NCBI RefSeq assembly: GCF_001735805.1
Contig: NZ_CP017248.1
Coordinates: 9,548,001-9,612,000, forward strand
Length of the DNA: 64,000 bases
From: Streptomyces fodineus
GTDB lineage: Bacteria > Actinomycetota > Actinomycetes > Streptomycetales > Streptomycetaceae
Reading direction: 5' to 3'
Positions within the stretch are counted from its first letter, which is position 1; each line of letters opens with the position of its first letter. Under the pieces are notes generated by a model, which worked only from the letters and a program-made list of their open reading frames with translations, ran no database searches and was not told where the DNA came from. The position numbers and the translations under genes are program-made. Below are positions 1 through 8,454 of the stretch, one piece after another.

Positions 1-1
1 C

Positions 2-748
2 GTCTTGGGCACGCTGCCCTCGGCGGAAATGGAACAGGTGCGCATCCACCTCGCGGCATGCACCGAATGCCGGGCCGAACACGCCCAGCTGGCGGGATTG
101 CCTGCGCTGCTGGCGACGGTGACCGAAGCCGAAGCCTCGGGCCAGACGGTGCCGGCGGCCGAAACGGACCTGACCGACCGACTGATGGTACGGGCAGCCG
201 AAAGCGCGCAGGGCTCCCCGCTGCCCGAACGGCCCGCCGCGCCCGGGGTGTCGAAGACCCCAGAGGGGGGTGTGCTGGAGAGGCTGCTCCAGCAGGCTGC
301 GGCCAGGCGCCGCAGGTCTTGGCGTCTGCAACTGGCCGGCGCTGCAGTCTCGCTGACGTTCATCGCGGCAGCGGCCGGTGGCACATGGCTGGCGGCCATC
401 GGATCCGTGGGCAGTCAGGCGAGGCCGCCCGGGCCGACCGCGCCGACTGTCTGGCGCACCTTCTCCGGGAGCGATCCCACCACCGGCGTCTCCGCCTCGG
501 TGAAGGTCTCGCCCTCTGCCTGGGGCAGTGTCCTGCAGATCTCCGCAGGAGGGGCACCCGCCGGAATCACCTGTCGGCTGCAGGCGGTCGGGCCCGGCGG
601 GGCCAGGTCGGACGGCGCTACCTGGCGGGCAGGCGAGTACCCTCCCGGCATCACGATCCCAGGAGCGGTCGCCATGGCTCCGGGAGCCATCGAGCACTTC
701 GAGATCCTCGCGGGCAACGGTCAGAAGCTGGTCACCATCCGAGCGTGA
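2..748 (+). CDS. Anti-sigma factor with zinc-finger motif, 5' end outside window
   Basis: The frame is open to the window edge, so the gene is truncated at its 5' end. The first visible part holds an H-x3-C-x2-C motif (His15, Cys19, Cys22 counted from the TTG at 5), the zinc-binding signature of ZAS-type anti-sigma factors that hold an ECF sigma factor in the cytoplasm. An Arg-rich stretch and one membrane segment follow at about residues 102-134, then an extracytoplasmic domain of about 110 residues. This is the RskA/RsrA-like layout: cytoplasmic zinc finger, one helix, external sensor domain. The matching sigma gene is normally just upstream and would lie outside the window. The family call is fairly sure; the signal sensed is unknown. 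Confidence 0.8.
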   Translation, partial: VLGTLPSAEMEQVRIHLAACTECRAEHAQLAGLPALLATVTEAEASGQTVPAAETDLTDRLMVRAAESAQGSPLPERPAAPGVSKTPEGGVLERLLQQAAARRRRSWRLQLAGAAVSLTFIAAAAGGTWLAAIGSVGSQARPPGPTAPTVWRTFSGSDPTTGVSASVKVSPSAWGSVLQISAGGAPAGITCRLQAVGPGGARSDGATWRAGEYPPGITIPGAVAMAPGAIEHFEILAGNGQKLVTIRA

Positions 749-763
749 GGCCAGACCATGGCG

Positions 764-801
764 GTCATGTCACTGGGCGGCCGGTCGCCCAGTGACATGA
801 C
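764..801. terminator. 16-bp perfect hairpin behind the anti-sigma gene
   Basis: Arms of 16 bp (764-779 and 786-801) are perfect reverse complements around a 6-base loop and begin 16 bases after the stop codon. No T-tract follows, which is usual for terminators in high-GC actinomycetes. Confidence 0.7.
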
Positions 802-2125
802 GGCAGCAGCAGGGCGTGAGGATTGGTGGCACAAGAGGCCAAGACGACGTCGCCTTCGAAAAGCCGGGCGCTCCGCGGCGAGGGAGCCCGGACATTCGAC
901 AAGCACCGGGCCGCCCTCAAGACCGGTGGACCGAGCTGGAGGGGCGCGCACAGGACGTCCAGCTGATGGTCATGGAAGAGGCTTCTGCCCGTGACACCGG
1001 CTGGACGGGCACGCTCGTGATCACCGTAGCCCCTCGATCCCGCCGCACCGCGTGGCTCCGGGATCGGCGGGACCGTCCGACAAGGGCTCGCGGCCGATGA
1101 GTGTGGCGCCTCGGAGGCCGACACCGGCACCTGTATGGCCGAGGGGCTGAGCGGCAGCCAGCGCGCGGAGGCGGCTGATGGTCGAGTCGGCCGCCGCCAG
1201 CCGGGAAGGATCACCCCCGGCCAGGTTGATCAAGGTGAAGGCCATCCGGGTACGCGACCAGCAGGTCGAGGGTCGAGGGGTGGGTTGAAGCAGCCATCCG
1301 ATCGATCTGTCCGTGGTGGTGCCACACATCGCGGGGCCGGTCAGCTGCGGCGGCTGCTTCCCCTGCACGACCTGTCTCGGGCGGCTGTGTCGGTACCGGG
1401 GCAGTTCTGCAGCTCGGTCGTGGGGCCCTGGCCTGCTTCCGTCACGCGACCTCCGCAGGGGCAGGCCGGCCATCCCGCGCCGGGCCCCTTGGGCGCCGGC
1501 CGCGTAGACGGGCGGGCACGGCTGTGCGAAAGGGGTGCGGCGGCATACATCTCCGCTTCCGCCGGAGGAGGCGAAAACCGACACCCTGGCCCTTCCGGCG
1601 ACGCGCCGACGGTTTCCGGGCCCTGGTCACTCTCGCCCCCGCTCCGTCGAACCGGCTCAGTCCGCAGCTGACTTCATGCATGAGCGGGCCGACGGGGCGC
1701 GCACGACTCTTCTTTTCCCGAAGTCCGTACAACCCGGAGAAGAGGATCCATCACGTCTGCACGCGGAGGACCGCGATCCGGCCGAAATGCAGGCACGGAC
1801 GTCCGTCCCAGGTCTACGGCGCGACGCTTCCACCGGGTCGTCCGGAAGGCCACCGGCGAGGGGACCGAACTGCCGGTGCCCAGTCCGGCCGCGCAACAGC
1901 CCGCTCTGGACAGAGGCAGCTGAGCCCAGGCAGGCGCCGACATTGACATGACTCGCAAGAATCGGAACAAAAAAGGCGAATGGCTCGAACCGTCCGGCAT
2001 GTGTCGTCCGTGGAACTGATTGAGCGCGCCCACGCAGGATCAGGATCCGGCCTACCGACCATCCCCGAATTGCTTGCGGTCACCCCGTTCCGGTCTCCGC
2101 ACATCGACAGAAGAGCCAGAAGATC
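802..2125. other. Gene-poor stretch, no supported gene
   Basis: About 1.3 kb with overlapping open frames on both strands, none with a convincing start, ribosome site or recognisable family. The minus-strand frame at 1021-1584 is the longest, but its composition looks non-coding. The last 150 bases presumably carry the promoter of the gene starting at 2126; I could not pin down a -10/-35 pair. Confidence 0.5.
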
Positions 2126-2554
2126 ATGTTCGTGACCGATTCCCCCAGCCCGACTTCACTGCTCGGTCGACCCTGCCACCGCCATGCACTGCTCACCCTG
2201 CCGGCGCAGGAGGCGCACGTCTCCGCCGCTCGTCACTTCGCATCCGATTTGCTGGAGACCTGGAGTGTGCCCGCGGGTGAGCGGGACTCCGCCATTCTCA
2301 TCGTCGACGAACTCGCCGCCAACGCTGCCCAGTACGGCCATGAGCGCATGACCCTGCTGCTCGCCCTCGACCACGAAACTCTGCACATCGTGGTCACCGA
2401 CTCCGGCGCGGCCGTGGAGCATCATTGCCCCGGCATCGCCTCCGACGAACACGGCCGTGGTACCGGCATCGTCCAGTCCCTTGCCCAGTCGACCGAGATT
2501 CGCCAGACACGCAGCGGCCGCGAAGTCCGCGCCTGCCTGAGGTGCTCGCCATGA
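2126..2554 (+). CDS. RsbW-like ATP-binding anti-sigma regulatory factor (HATPase_c)
   Basis: A 142-residue protein made of a single GHKL/HATPase domain. Visible motifs are an N-box (DELAANAAQYG, about residues 56-66), a G1-like DSG, and a GRGTGI loop near residues 114-119. Streptomyces has many orphan proteins of this size; related RsbW/SpoIIAB proteins bind sigma factors or phosphorylate STAS anti-anti-sigma partners, and SpoIIE phosphatases reverse that. Two SpoIIE phosphatases lie further along (20961 and 46472), but linkage is only inference. Its stop overlaps the next start (ATGA), so the three genes 2126-4475 are probably co-translated. Confidence 0.85.
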   Translation: MFVTDSPSPTSLLGRPCHRHALLTLPAQEAHVSAARHFASDLLETWSVPAGERDSAILIVDELAANAAQYGHERMTLLLALDHETLHIVVTDSGAAVEHHCPGIASDEHGRGTGIVQSLAQSTEIRQTRSGREVRACLRCSP

Positions 2555-2838
2555 CCGGGCCGGACGCTCCGCACGAGTTGCGACCCCCTGCCGGGGCCGG
2601 CACTGCCGCACAGCGACGGGCTACCGGGGGCGGCCGCGGCGTCGGGTCACCCGACACCCCCGCCGAGTGGTCCTTCGCGACCCACAAGCCGTGTCCCATC
2701 GACGGCTGCCCGGGCCCGGCCCAGGTGCCCATGCGGTCCGCGGCCCACCCATCGGTACTCGATCGCGGCGGCCTCCACCACGACACGGTGCTGTGTCAAC
2801 GCTGCGGGGCCGGCCCCTGCGTACCGGCGGAGGTGTGA
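2551..2838 (+). CDS. Small Cys-containing hypothetical protein
   Basis: 95 residues, starting at the ATG that overlaps the preceding stop by four bases, which strongly suggests translational coupling. The C-terminal half has CPIDGC and a CQRCGAGPC cluster near the end, a spacing compatible with a zinc-ribbon-like fold. The N-terminal half is Gly/Ala/Pro rich and probably disordered. No family recognised. Its stop overlaps a GTG (GTGA at 2835-2838) that opens the next frame. Confidence 0.6.
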   Translation: MTGPDAPHELRPPAGAGTAAQRRATGGGRGVGSPDTPAEWSFATHKPCPIDGCPGPAQVPMRSAAHPSVLDRGGLHHDTVLCQRCGAGPCVPAEV

Positions 2839-3197
2839 GCGTGGACGTCACCCCGATCAGCGGCAAGGGCATCGATGCCCCGCCCCCGCACGAGGCATAT
2901 ACGAATGCGCCCGATCTGCGCCGCGAGATGCACCAAGTGCTGGCCCCCGGAGCCGAACGCGCCTGGCTGCTACGCCGGAAGGCCCTCATGGACCGGAGGG
3001 CCCTGGACGACCCAGGCCCCGTCGCAGCTGCCGCGGAGCCCGCCGAGCAACTCGTCCTCCACGACCGCCGGCATCTCGACCTGGCTGCCGGCCCGCACCA
3101 CCCCGACACCATCACGCTCGCGTGGCCTGTCCAGATGAGCCACGCGCATGACCGCCAGTTGCCACGACCCGCCACCAGTGACAAGGAGCCACAGAAC
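2835..3197 (+). other. Open frame coupled to the small Cys gene and continuous with the haloperoxidase gene
   Basis: A GTG at 2835 overlaps the previous stop (GTGA) and opens 121 codons that run without a stop straight into the haloperoxidase frame. The peptide has plausible coding character around residues 27-100 (charged, helix-like). Either this is a separate small gene whose stop was lost by mutation, or it is an N-terminal extension. The internal signal peptide and strong ribosome site at 3198 make an extension unlikely. Confidence 0.35.
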
Positions 3198-4475
3198 ATG
3201 GGTGGAAAGCAGAAGACACTCGCCATACTTGCCGGAGCCGCGCTGGCAGCCGGACTCGCCGGCCCGGCCTTCGGGTCCACCACCGCTCACTCGCCGGCCC
3301 TGCGCACCGCCGCGACGGCGTCGGGGACGTCGGTCGTGGAATGGAACCGCGAGCTGGTCACCATCCTCAGCAATCCGAAGGCGCAGCCGTCCACCGTCCA
3401 ACCCACACGCAGCTTCGCGCTTCTCCAGGCCGCTGAGTACGACGCCGTAGTATCGATCACCCGGGCCGGCCCCGCCTACATGTTCTCCGTGTCGGCGCCA
3501 AGAGGCGCTCGTGCGGACGCCGCAGCGGACCAGGCGGCCCACGATGTGCTGGTCGCCCTTTACCCGGCCAAGCGCGCAGGCGTGGACCAGCGGCTGAGCA
3601 GCCAATTGTCCGCGATTCCCAGCAGCCCGGGCAAGCAGGCGGGTATTGGTGTGGGAGCTGAGGTCGCCCGCAGGCTGATCACCCTGCGGTCCAATGACGG
3701 ATCCTCAGCCAAGCCACCGCGGTTCCGCCCCGGCGACAAGGCCGGGGACTACCGGCCCACCCCGCCCAACTTCCCGACACCGGTGTTCACGGACTGGGGC
3801 TCGGTCAAGCCGTTCGTACTGGCCGACGGACGGCAGTTCCGCCCGGCACCGCCGCCGGCCGTGAGCAGCGCCGCGTACGCCACCGCCTTGAACGAGGTCA
3901 AGAGCCTGGGGAGCAAGACCAGCACCACCCGCACTCCCGATCAGACGGCAGCCGCGAAGTTCTGGGCGGCGGCGCCCGTCTGGAACGTCTGGAACCAGGT
4001 CGCGCAGGGCCTTGTCACCTCCCAGAACGCGAGCCTGGAGAAGGCGGTGAAGGTCTTCGCCCGGCTCGACCTGTCGCTCGCCGACACCGCGATCGCGATG
4101 TACGACGCCAAGTATGTCTACCACGTGTGGCGGCCCGTGACGGCCATTCGGCTCGGCGGTATGCACTACAACCCGAGCATCGTCGGCGATCCCAGCTGGA
4201 CCCCTCTGCTGCCGACCGCACCGGATCCGTCCTATCCCGGCGCTCACGGCGCTCTCAGCCAGGCTGCGGCAACGACGCTCGCCGGACTCTACGGGGCGCG
4301 GCATCATTTCGCGGTGACCTCGAAGGGCGTCACTCGAACCTTCACCGGCTTCCAGGACGCCGCCACCGAAGCGTGGCTCAGCCGGATCTGGTCCGGCCAG
4401 CACACCTCCCTTGACAACCACGCGGGCCAGCAACTCGGCACCCAGGTGGCCGACTTCGTGGCAGGTCGGCTCTGA
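3198..4475 (+). CDS. Secreted vanadium-dependent haloperoxidase / PAP2-like phosphatase
   Basis: 425 residues. The ATG at 3198 is preceded by AAGGAG (3182-3187) and begins a clear signal peptide (about residues 1-27, ending near AFG). The C-terminal half has the vanadate/phosphate-binding signatures of the family: KYVYHVWRPVTAIR (K and RP), PSYPGAHG, and a final RIWSGQHTSLDNHAG block whose R-x6-H-x3-D order matches bacterial VHPO-like acid phosphatases. Such enzymes either halogenate using hydrogen peroxide or hydrolyse phosphate esters, and sequence alone does not decide. The protein is exported. It follows two coupled regulatory-type genes and ends at a hairpin. Confidence 0.85.
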   Translation: MGGKQKTLAILAGAALAAGLAGPAFGSTTAHSPALRTAATASGTSVVEWNRELVTILSNPKAQPSTVQPTRSFALLQAAEYDAVVSITRAGPAYMFSVSAPRGARADAAADQAAHDVLVALYPAKRAGVDQRLSSQLSAIPSSPGKQAGIGVGAEVARRLITLRSNDGSSAKPPRFRPGDKAGDYRPTPPNFPTPVFTDWGSVKPFVLADGRQFRPAPPPAVSSAAYATALNEVKSLGSKTSTTRTPDQTAAAKFWAAAPVWNVWNQVAQGLVTSQNASLEKAVKVFARLDLSLADTAIAMYDAKYVYHVWRPVTAIRLGGMHYNPSIVGDPSWTPLLPTAPDPSYPGAHGALSQAAATTLAGLYGARHHFAVTSKGVTRTFTGFQDAATEAWLSRIWSGQHTSLDNHAGQQLGTQVADFVAGRL

Positions 4476-4517
4476 CCGCACCGCCACGCTACAACCATGG
4501 ACATGGTTGGGCCGAGA

Positions 4518-4552
4518 AGCCAGTGGTCCCGGCGCATCGGGTACCACTGGCT
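4518..4552 (+). terminator. Hairpin after the haloperoxidase gene
   Basis: Arms AGCCAGTGGT (4518-4527) and ACCACTGGCT (4543-4552) are perfectly complementary around a 15-base loop, 43 bases beyond the stop codon. Confidence 0.65.
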
Positions 4553-4798
4553 CGGACCACGCTCAGAGGGCGGCCATCCTGCGCGCCGAGGGCCCGCAGC
4601 TGCTGGCCGGCAGGCAGGATGTCTGCCCGCAGGAAGTCCTGGCTTCCTGTCACCGCGACGCATTGACTGAATGACTGTCGCGGTCGGGCCCACCCGGTTG
4701 CCCCAGGTCGCTGAGCGCGGGCCCGCCCATGTCACTGTCGGCGGACCCGCAGTCGGGGGCCTCGCTCGAGTCTCCGTAGGACTGCTGGAGAGTCACTC

Positions 4799-5132
4799 TT
4801 TTTCAAAGGTCCTGACGTCCATGCCGGGGATCGGCGTAAGGACCGGAGCCAGGATCCTCATCGACGTCGGCGACGCCAGCAGCTTTCCCACTGCAGCCCA
4901 TCTGGCCGCCTACGCAGGTCTCGCCCCAGCGACGAGGAGCTCAGGCTCCTCGATCCGCGGTGAGCAACCGTCCCGGCGGGGAAACAAGCAGCTCAAACGA
5001 GCCTTCTTCCTCTCCGCGTTCGCGTCGCTGGCCGACCCGGCCTCTAGGACCTACTACGACAAGAAGATCAGCCAGGGCAAACGCCACACTCAAACCCTGC
5101 TCTGCCTCGGCAGACGACGAGCCGGACCGTAA
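4799..5132 (+). pseudogene. IS110 family transposase, C-terminal remnant
   Basis: The frame reads VLTSMPGIGVRTGARIL, then AAYAGLAPATRSSGSS, GNKQLKRAFFLSAFASL and YYDKKISQGKRHTQTLL. This is the Tnp_20 domain of IS110 transposases, with the conserved Ser region and the terminal GKRHTQ-A-L-L motif. The DEDD N-terminal domain is missing, and the frame breaks after GKRHTQTLL. Inactive. It abuts the 3' end of the minus-strand gene 5090-5542 and may have removed that gene's natural C-terminus. Confidence 0.85.
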
Positions 5133-5542
5133 TCGCCCTCCAAATCCATCAGTACCGGCTTTCCCAGCCGTCGACCGATGTCCCGCAGGAAACGGCAGAA
5201 GAGATCGAGTCGCTCCTGCCCCTGGAGCTCCCGCAGTTCTACATCGAAGTCGATCTCCTCCACCGCATGGAAACGGAAGATCGCCAGCACCTCGGTTGAC
5301 AGCCAGACCCGCAGCTCAGGGCACTCGGCGTCGGCCGGGCGGGTGAGCACTGCATCCGCCCTGGGCGCGGGCAGCACCGTCTCGCCCTTGGAGTACTGGC
5401 ACTTCCAGCCCCGCTCACCGACGAGATCAAGGAGTGCCTGCCAGTCCTCCACCGAGGCATCCGGGACACGCACGTCCGGCAGCGAACCCATCAGATCAGG
5501 ATCGAAAAAGTACGCAACGTCATCCCACGGCAGATCAGACAC
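5090..5542 (-). CDS. Hypothetical acidic protein, C-terminus possibly replaced
   Basis: 150 residues from a GTG start, Asp/Glu/Trp rich (WDDVAYFFDPDLMGS at the start), with good codon bias to about residue 135. It resembles the small acidic globular proteins often annotated only as hypothetical in Streptomyces; I do not recognise a family. The last 15 residues overlap the IS110 remnant on the other strand, so the original end was probably cut. Confidence 0.6.
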   Translation of the reverse strand: MSDLPWDDVAYFFDPDLMGSLPDVRVPDASVEDWQALLDLVGERGWKCQYSKGETVLPAPRADAVLTRPADAECPELRVWLSTEVLAIFRFHAVEEIDFDVELRELQGQERLDLFCRFLRDIGRRLGKPVLMDLEGDYGPARRLPRQSRV

Positions 5543-5834
5543 CCCGCCATGCTGCCCGGCAGCCCATCACGACGCAGCCCGATTTCCTTGACGAACCACA
5601 TTGGGGCACCCCCCCCGCGGCAGTACGGCGCGTTCCAGTCGCCCGCGGACATGATCAGCGAAAGCGAGCTCGCCGGCCTCCCAAGACCACCTGGGCCACG
5701 GCCCCGGGCTGGACCATGATCAACGATCGGTCCGGCGTGGGTCCGTCGTCGCCATGGCATGAACCATCAGGATCATCAGTTACACGAGGAACAACCGACA
5801 GCATGTCGTTCCTCTCGGCTTGGAGGAGCTTTTC

Positions 5835-6575
5835 ATGCCTGCAGAACTGGACGGATCCACCGCTCTTGTCACCGGCGCTACCGCCGGCATCGGCCGGGCC
5901 GTGGCCCTTCGCCTGGCAGCGTTGGGGGCCTCGGTCATCGTCCACGGGCGGGACGAGCAGCGGGGTGCTGAGACCATCAAAGAGATCGCTGCCGCAGGCG
6001 GGAAGGCTCGGTTCGTTGCTGCGGATCTGAGTAGCTCTGAAGATGTCCTGCGTCTTGCCGCTGAAGCAGGCGAGGTGGACGTTCTGATCAACAACGCCGG
6101 TATCTACCGGTTCGCCAGTACGCCGGACACCACCGCCGAGATGTTCGACGCTCAGATGGCTGTCAACTCACGCGCGCCGATGCTCCTGGTCGGTGCCCTC
6201 GCTCCGGGAATGGCTGAGCGGGGGCGTGGCGTCATCGTGAATGTGAGTACAGCGGCGGCTACCACGCCGGTGCGGGAATCGGGCGCTTATGGGGCCTCCA
6301 AGGCTGCACTCGAACTTCTCACCCGAGTATGGGCTGACGAGTTCGGCGCCCAGGGCGTCCGCGTGAACGCCGTGGCTCCGGGCCCTGTCCATACCCCCGG
6401 GACGGAGGAGATGGGAGGTGAAACCCTCCAGGCGATCGGGCGAACCACCGTACTGGGGCGGGTCGCAGACCCTGAAGAAATCGCGGAAGCGGTTCTGTTC
6501 CTTGTTTCGTCCCGCGCCAGCTACATCACCGGTGCGGTTCTCGAGGCACGCGGCGGACAGCTCGCGATCGGCTGA
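5835..6575 (+). CDS. Short-chain dehydrogenase/reductase (SDR)
   Basis: 246 residues. The ATG at 5835 follows GGAGGAG (5822-5828); an upstream TTG is open but lacks a ribosome site. Classical SDR features: NAD(P) loop TGATAGIGRA (13-22), NNAG (86-89), catalytic Ser138, Tyr152 and Lys156 in the S...YGASK arrangement, and a PG motif after the active site. The basic/charged HGRD segment after beta-2 suggests NADP(H) preference. A cytoplasmic oxidoreductase of unknown substrate. It stands alone, followed by pseudogenes. Confidence 0.9.
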   Translation: MPAELDGSTALVTGATAGIGRAVALRLAALGASVIVHGRDEQRGAETIKEIAAAGGKARFVAADLSSSEDVLRLAAEAGEVDVLINNAGIYRFASTPDTTAEMFDAQMAVNSRAPMLLVGALAPGMAERGRGVIVNVSTAAATTPVRESGAYGASKAALELLTRVWADEFGAQGVRVNAVAPGPVHTPGTEEMGGETLQAIGRTTVLGRVADPEEIAEAVLFLVSSRASYITGAVLEARGGQLAIG

Positions 6576-6648
6576 CCCTGGGCAGATGAGAGAGCAGGCG
6601 ACCGCGAATGTTGGGGTGTACATGACGTCCACTTCCCCTCATCTGGGA

Positions 6649-7030
6649 GCCGATCCGCGTAGGTGTCGTAGGTCTGAGCGCGAGCGGCGGGTGGGCCGCC
6701 ACCGCCCATGTGCCGGCACTGGCCGGGCTCGATGGATACGAGTTGCGAGGCCCTGAGCTCCAGCGGCGCCGAATCCGCGCGTGCGGTCGGCGAGAAGTAT
6801 GCAGTGCCGCTGGCCTACGGCAGCGCGGAGGAGCTGGCCCGCAGCGAGGAAGCCGATCTCGTGGTGGTGCCGGTGAAGGTTTCTCATCATCGGGAACTCA
6901 TCCGACCCGCGCTGGAAGCGGGAAAGATGGTGTTCAGCGAATGGTCGCTCGGTGCCGACCTCGCGCAGGCCGAGGAGTTGGCCGACCTCGTGCATCGCAG
7001 GAGTGTTGTCCTGCCCTTCGACCAGCAGCT
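6649..7030 (+). pseudogene. Gfo/Idh/MocA oxidoreductase, N-terminal remnant
   Basis: Across two frames the translation reads RVGVVGLSASGGWAATAHVPALAGLDGYELRG, then AESARAVGEKYAVPLAYGSAEELARSEEADLVVV and HHRELIRPALEAGKMVFSEWSL. This is the Rossmann NAD-binding domain of Gfo/Idh/MocA oxidoreductases, with one frameshift near 6755. The C-terminal dimerisation domain is absent, because the sequence switches to an AsnC-type regulator near 7030. Confidence 0.75.
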
Positions 7031-7250
7031 GATCGCCGCGCCGGTCGAAGACGGACGAGCCTCCTACACAGACCTCGCCCGCCGCGCCGACACCACCCCC
7101 CTCACCGCCCGTCGCCGCTTGGAGGCACTGGTGGACGGCCCAGGTCCTCAGACTCGCGAACGAGGTCGACCTGGCCCGGCTGGGCATCCGCACCGAAGCC
7201 CTGCTGTGGATCACCGTCGCACCTGGCGGACTGGAGGAAGTGGTGCCATC
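7031..7250 (+). pseudogene. Lrp/AsnC family regulator, internal fragment
   Basis: EDGRASYTDLARRADTTPLTARRRLEALV is an AsnC-type helix-turn-helix. After a frameshift near 7135 the text continues VLRLANEVDLARLGIRTEALLWITVAPGGLEEV, the start of the ligand-binding RAM domain of the same family. Both ends are lost: the 5' end is fused in frame to the Gfo/Idh/MocA piece and the 3' end meets a TniQ remnant on the other strand. Confidence 0.7.
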
Positions 7251-7254
7251 GGCT

Positions 7255-7569
7255 GATCTGTCTCGTTTCTCGATTGACCGTGGGGGCTCGGCCGTCGAAA
7301 TGCGCGAGCGTCATGGCGTGCAGAACCTCGACGGTCACGCCGGTGACGTGAGAGATGCCGACAGCTTCGTGGTCGCGGAGCAGAATCGCCCAGCGGGCCG
7401 GGATATCGCGGCGGCAGTCGCCTGCTTCGACCCGTCGGGCCAGGCCGAAGGCCGGCAACAGGTCACTCAAGGGTGTCCGGAAGCGGTAGGCGATCGCCTC
7501 GAACCACGAGTCCAGCGCTTCGCCCGGTAGTGGCGGGACTGTGATCGGAAGCGCACGTAGCGTAGTCAC
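7255..7569 (-). pseudogene. TniQ-like transposition protein, N-terminal remnant
   Basis: The peptide starts LRALPITVPPLPGEALDSWFEAIAYRFRTPLSDLLPAFGL, the opening of TniQ domain proteins (target-selection partner in Tn7/Tn5053-like transposons), and keeps similarity to about HAMTLAHFDGRAPTVNRETR. The gene then runs into an unrelated regulator fragment near 7250. Its ATG overlaps the stop of the upstream TniB-like frame (ATGA), as in intact tniB-tniQ operons. Confidence 0.7.
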
Positions 7570-7784
7570 GCTGTCTTCTTCTTCCCCGCGGCGCAGGGCC
7601 GGTGAAGCTCATCGGGGTCTTTCTGGGAGGCGGCGTCGTTCTTCACCTTCGACAGCAGCTCAAGGTCGATCCGTTCGGCGCCTGTGGGTATGGTGCTTCG
7701 ACAGGCGCGGTTGATCAGTGTCATGAGCGAGCCGATTCGCCAGGTGTTGAGCGCGAACAACTCGTCGGACACATCAGCGCTCAC
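7566..7784 (-). pseudogene. TniB-like ATP-binding transposition protein, C-terminal remnant
   Basis: 72 residues with RIGSLMTLINRACRSTIPTGAERIDLELLSKVKNDAA, matching the C-terminal part of TniB/TnsC-type AAA proteins. The ATPase core (Walker motifs) is missing. The overlap with the tniQ remnant downstream supports the call. No Mu-type integrase (TniA) gene is visible nearby. Confidence 0.65.
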
Positions 7785-8208
7785 GCCGGCGACCCGGTCC
7801 GCCGGGTCGCCCCGCCCTCAATCGCGAACACACTATTGCGTCAGTCTGTTCGCCACCTTCGGTGCGGCCATGGCCACTTCCCCCACGCATGTACGGCCCC
7901 GCTGGGAAGAGCGTCACACACCGTTGCCATATGCCACCAGAGCGCATGCGGTCTGTACCAGCCGCACCGGCTGCGGACCCTTGTCCCAGGTTGCTGGGTA
8001 ACGCTCCCTCGCTGACGTGGGCGCGGCGCTCAGCTCGCGCCCGTACAGCGTTCACCGGACTCGGCTACCCCGGGGGCGCGAACTCTCCTGGCTTTGAGTG
8101 GTCCTTGATTGGCCTGGAAGCGGGAAACGACGACGGCTGTAAGGGACAAGATCGTGAGACAGAATCCGTGTCCCCTGGATGAGACAGCCCAGAGAAGTGC
8201 AGGTCACC
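7785..8208. other. Intergenic, no gene supported
   Basis: 424 bases with only short open frames and no recognisable domain. It probably contains the missing 5' boundary of the tniB remnant. Confidence 0.4.
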
Positions 8209-8454
8209 ATGCCGGAACGGGACATTCCGATTGGGTGCCTACACAGGTGGCCCCACGCCTGGGTGAAGACCTCGCCGACCGCGGCCGGCGACGTTGCCGC
8301 AGTCGTCGAGGAGCCCCTGACCGACCCGGCTCGGCACGAGGATATTCGGTACTGTCCGGGCGGCCACCCGATTACCCCGCCGATGAAGCGCGAACCGGCC
8401 CGGCGAGTTCCCCTCTCAGGCCGCCTCGTGCTCCGGCTGCATGCCTGTTGTTGA
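8209..8454 (+). CDS. Possible small hypothetical protein
   Basis: 81 residues beginning MPERDIPIGC, with two Cys (CLHRW and CPGGHP) and an acidic centre. There is no clear Shine-Dalgarno sequence. The 3' end overlaps the convergent ABC transporter gene by 39 bases. It could be a gene fragment or chance. Confidence 0.3.
   Translation: MPERDIPIGCLHRWPHAWVKTSPTAAGDVAAVVEEPLTDPARHEDIRYCPGGHPITPPMKREPARRVPLSGRLVLRLHACC

Noticed and set aside
1021..1584. 187-codon minus-strand frame in the gene-poor start region
   Set aside because: No ribosome site, no family, composition not gene-like; left as unassigned.
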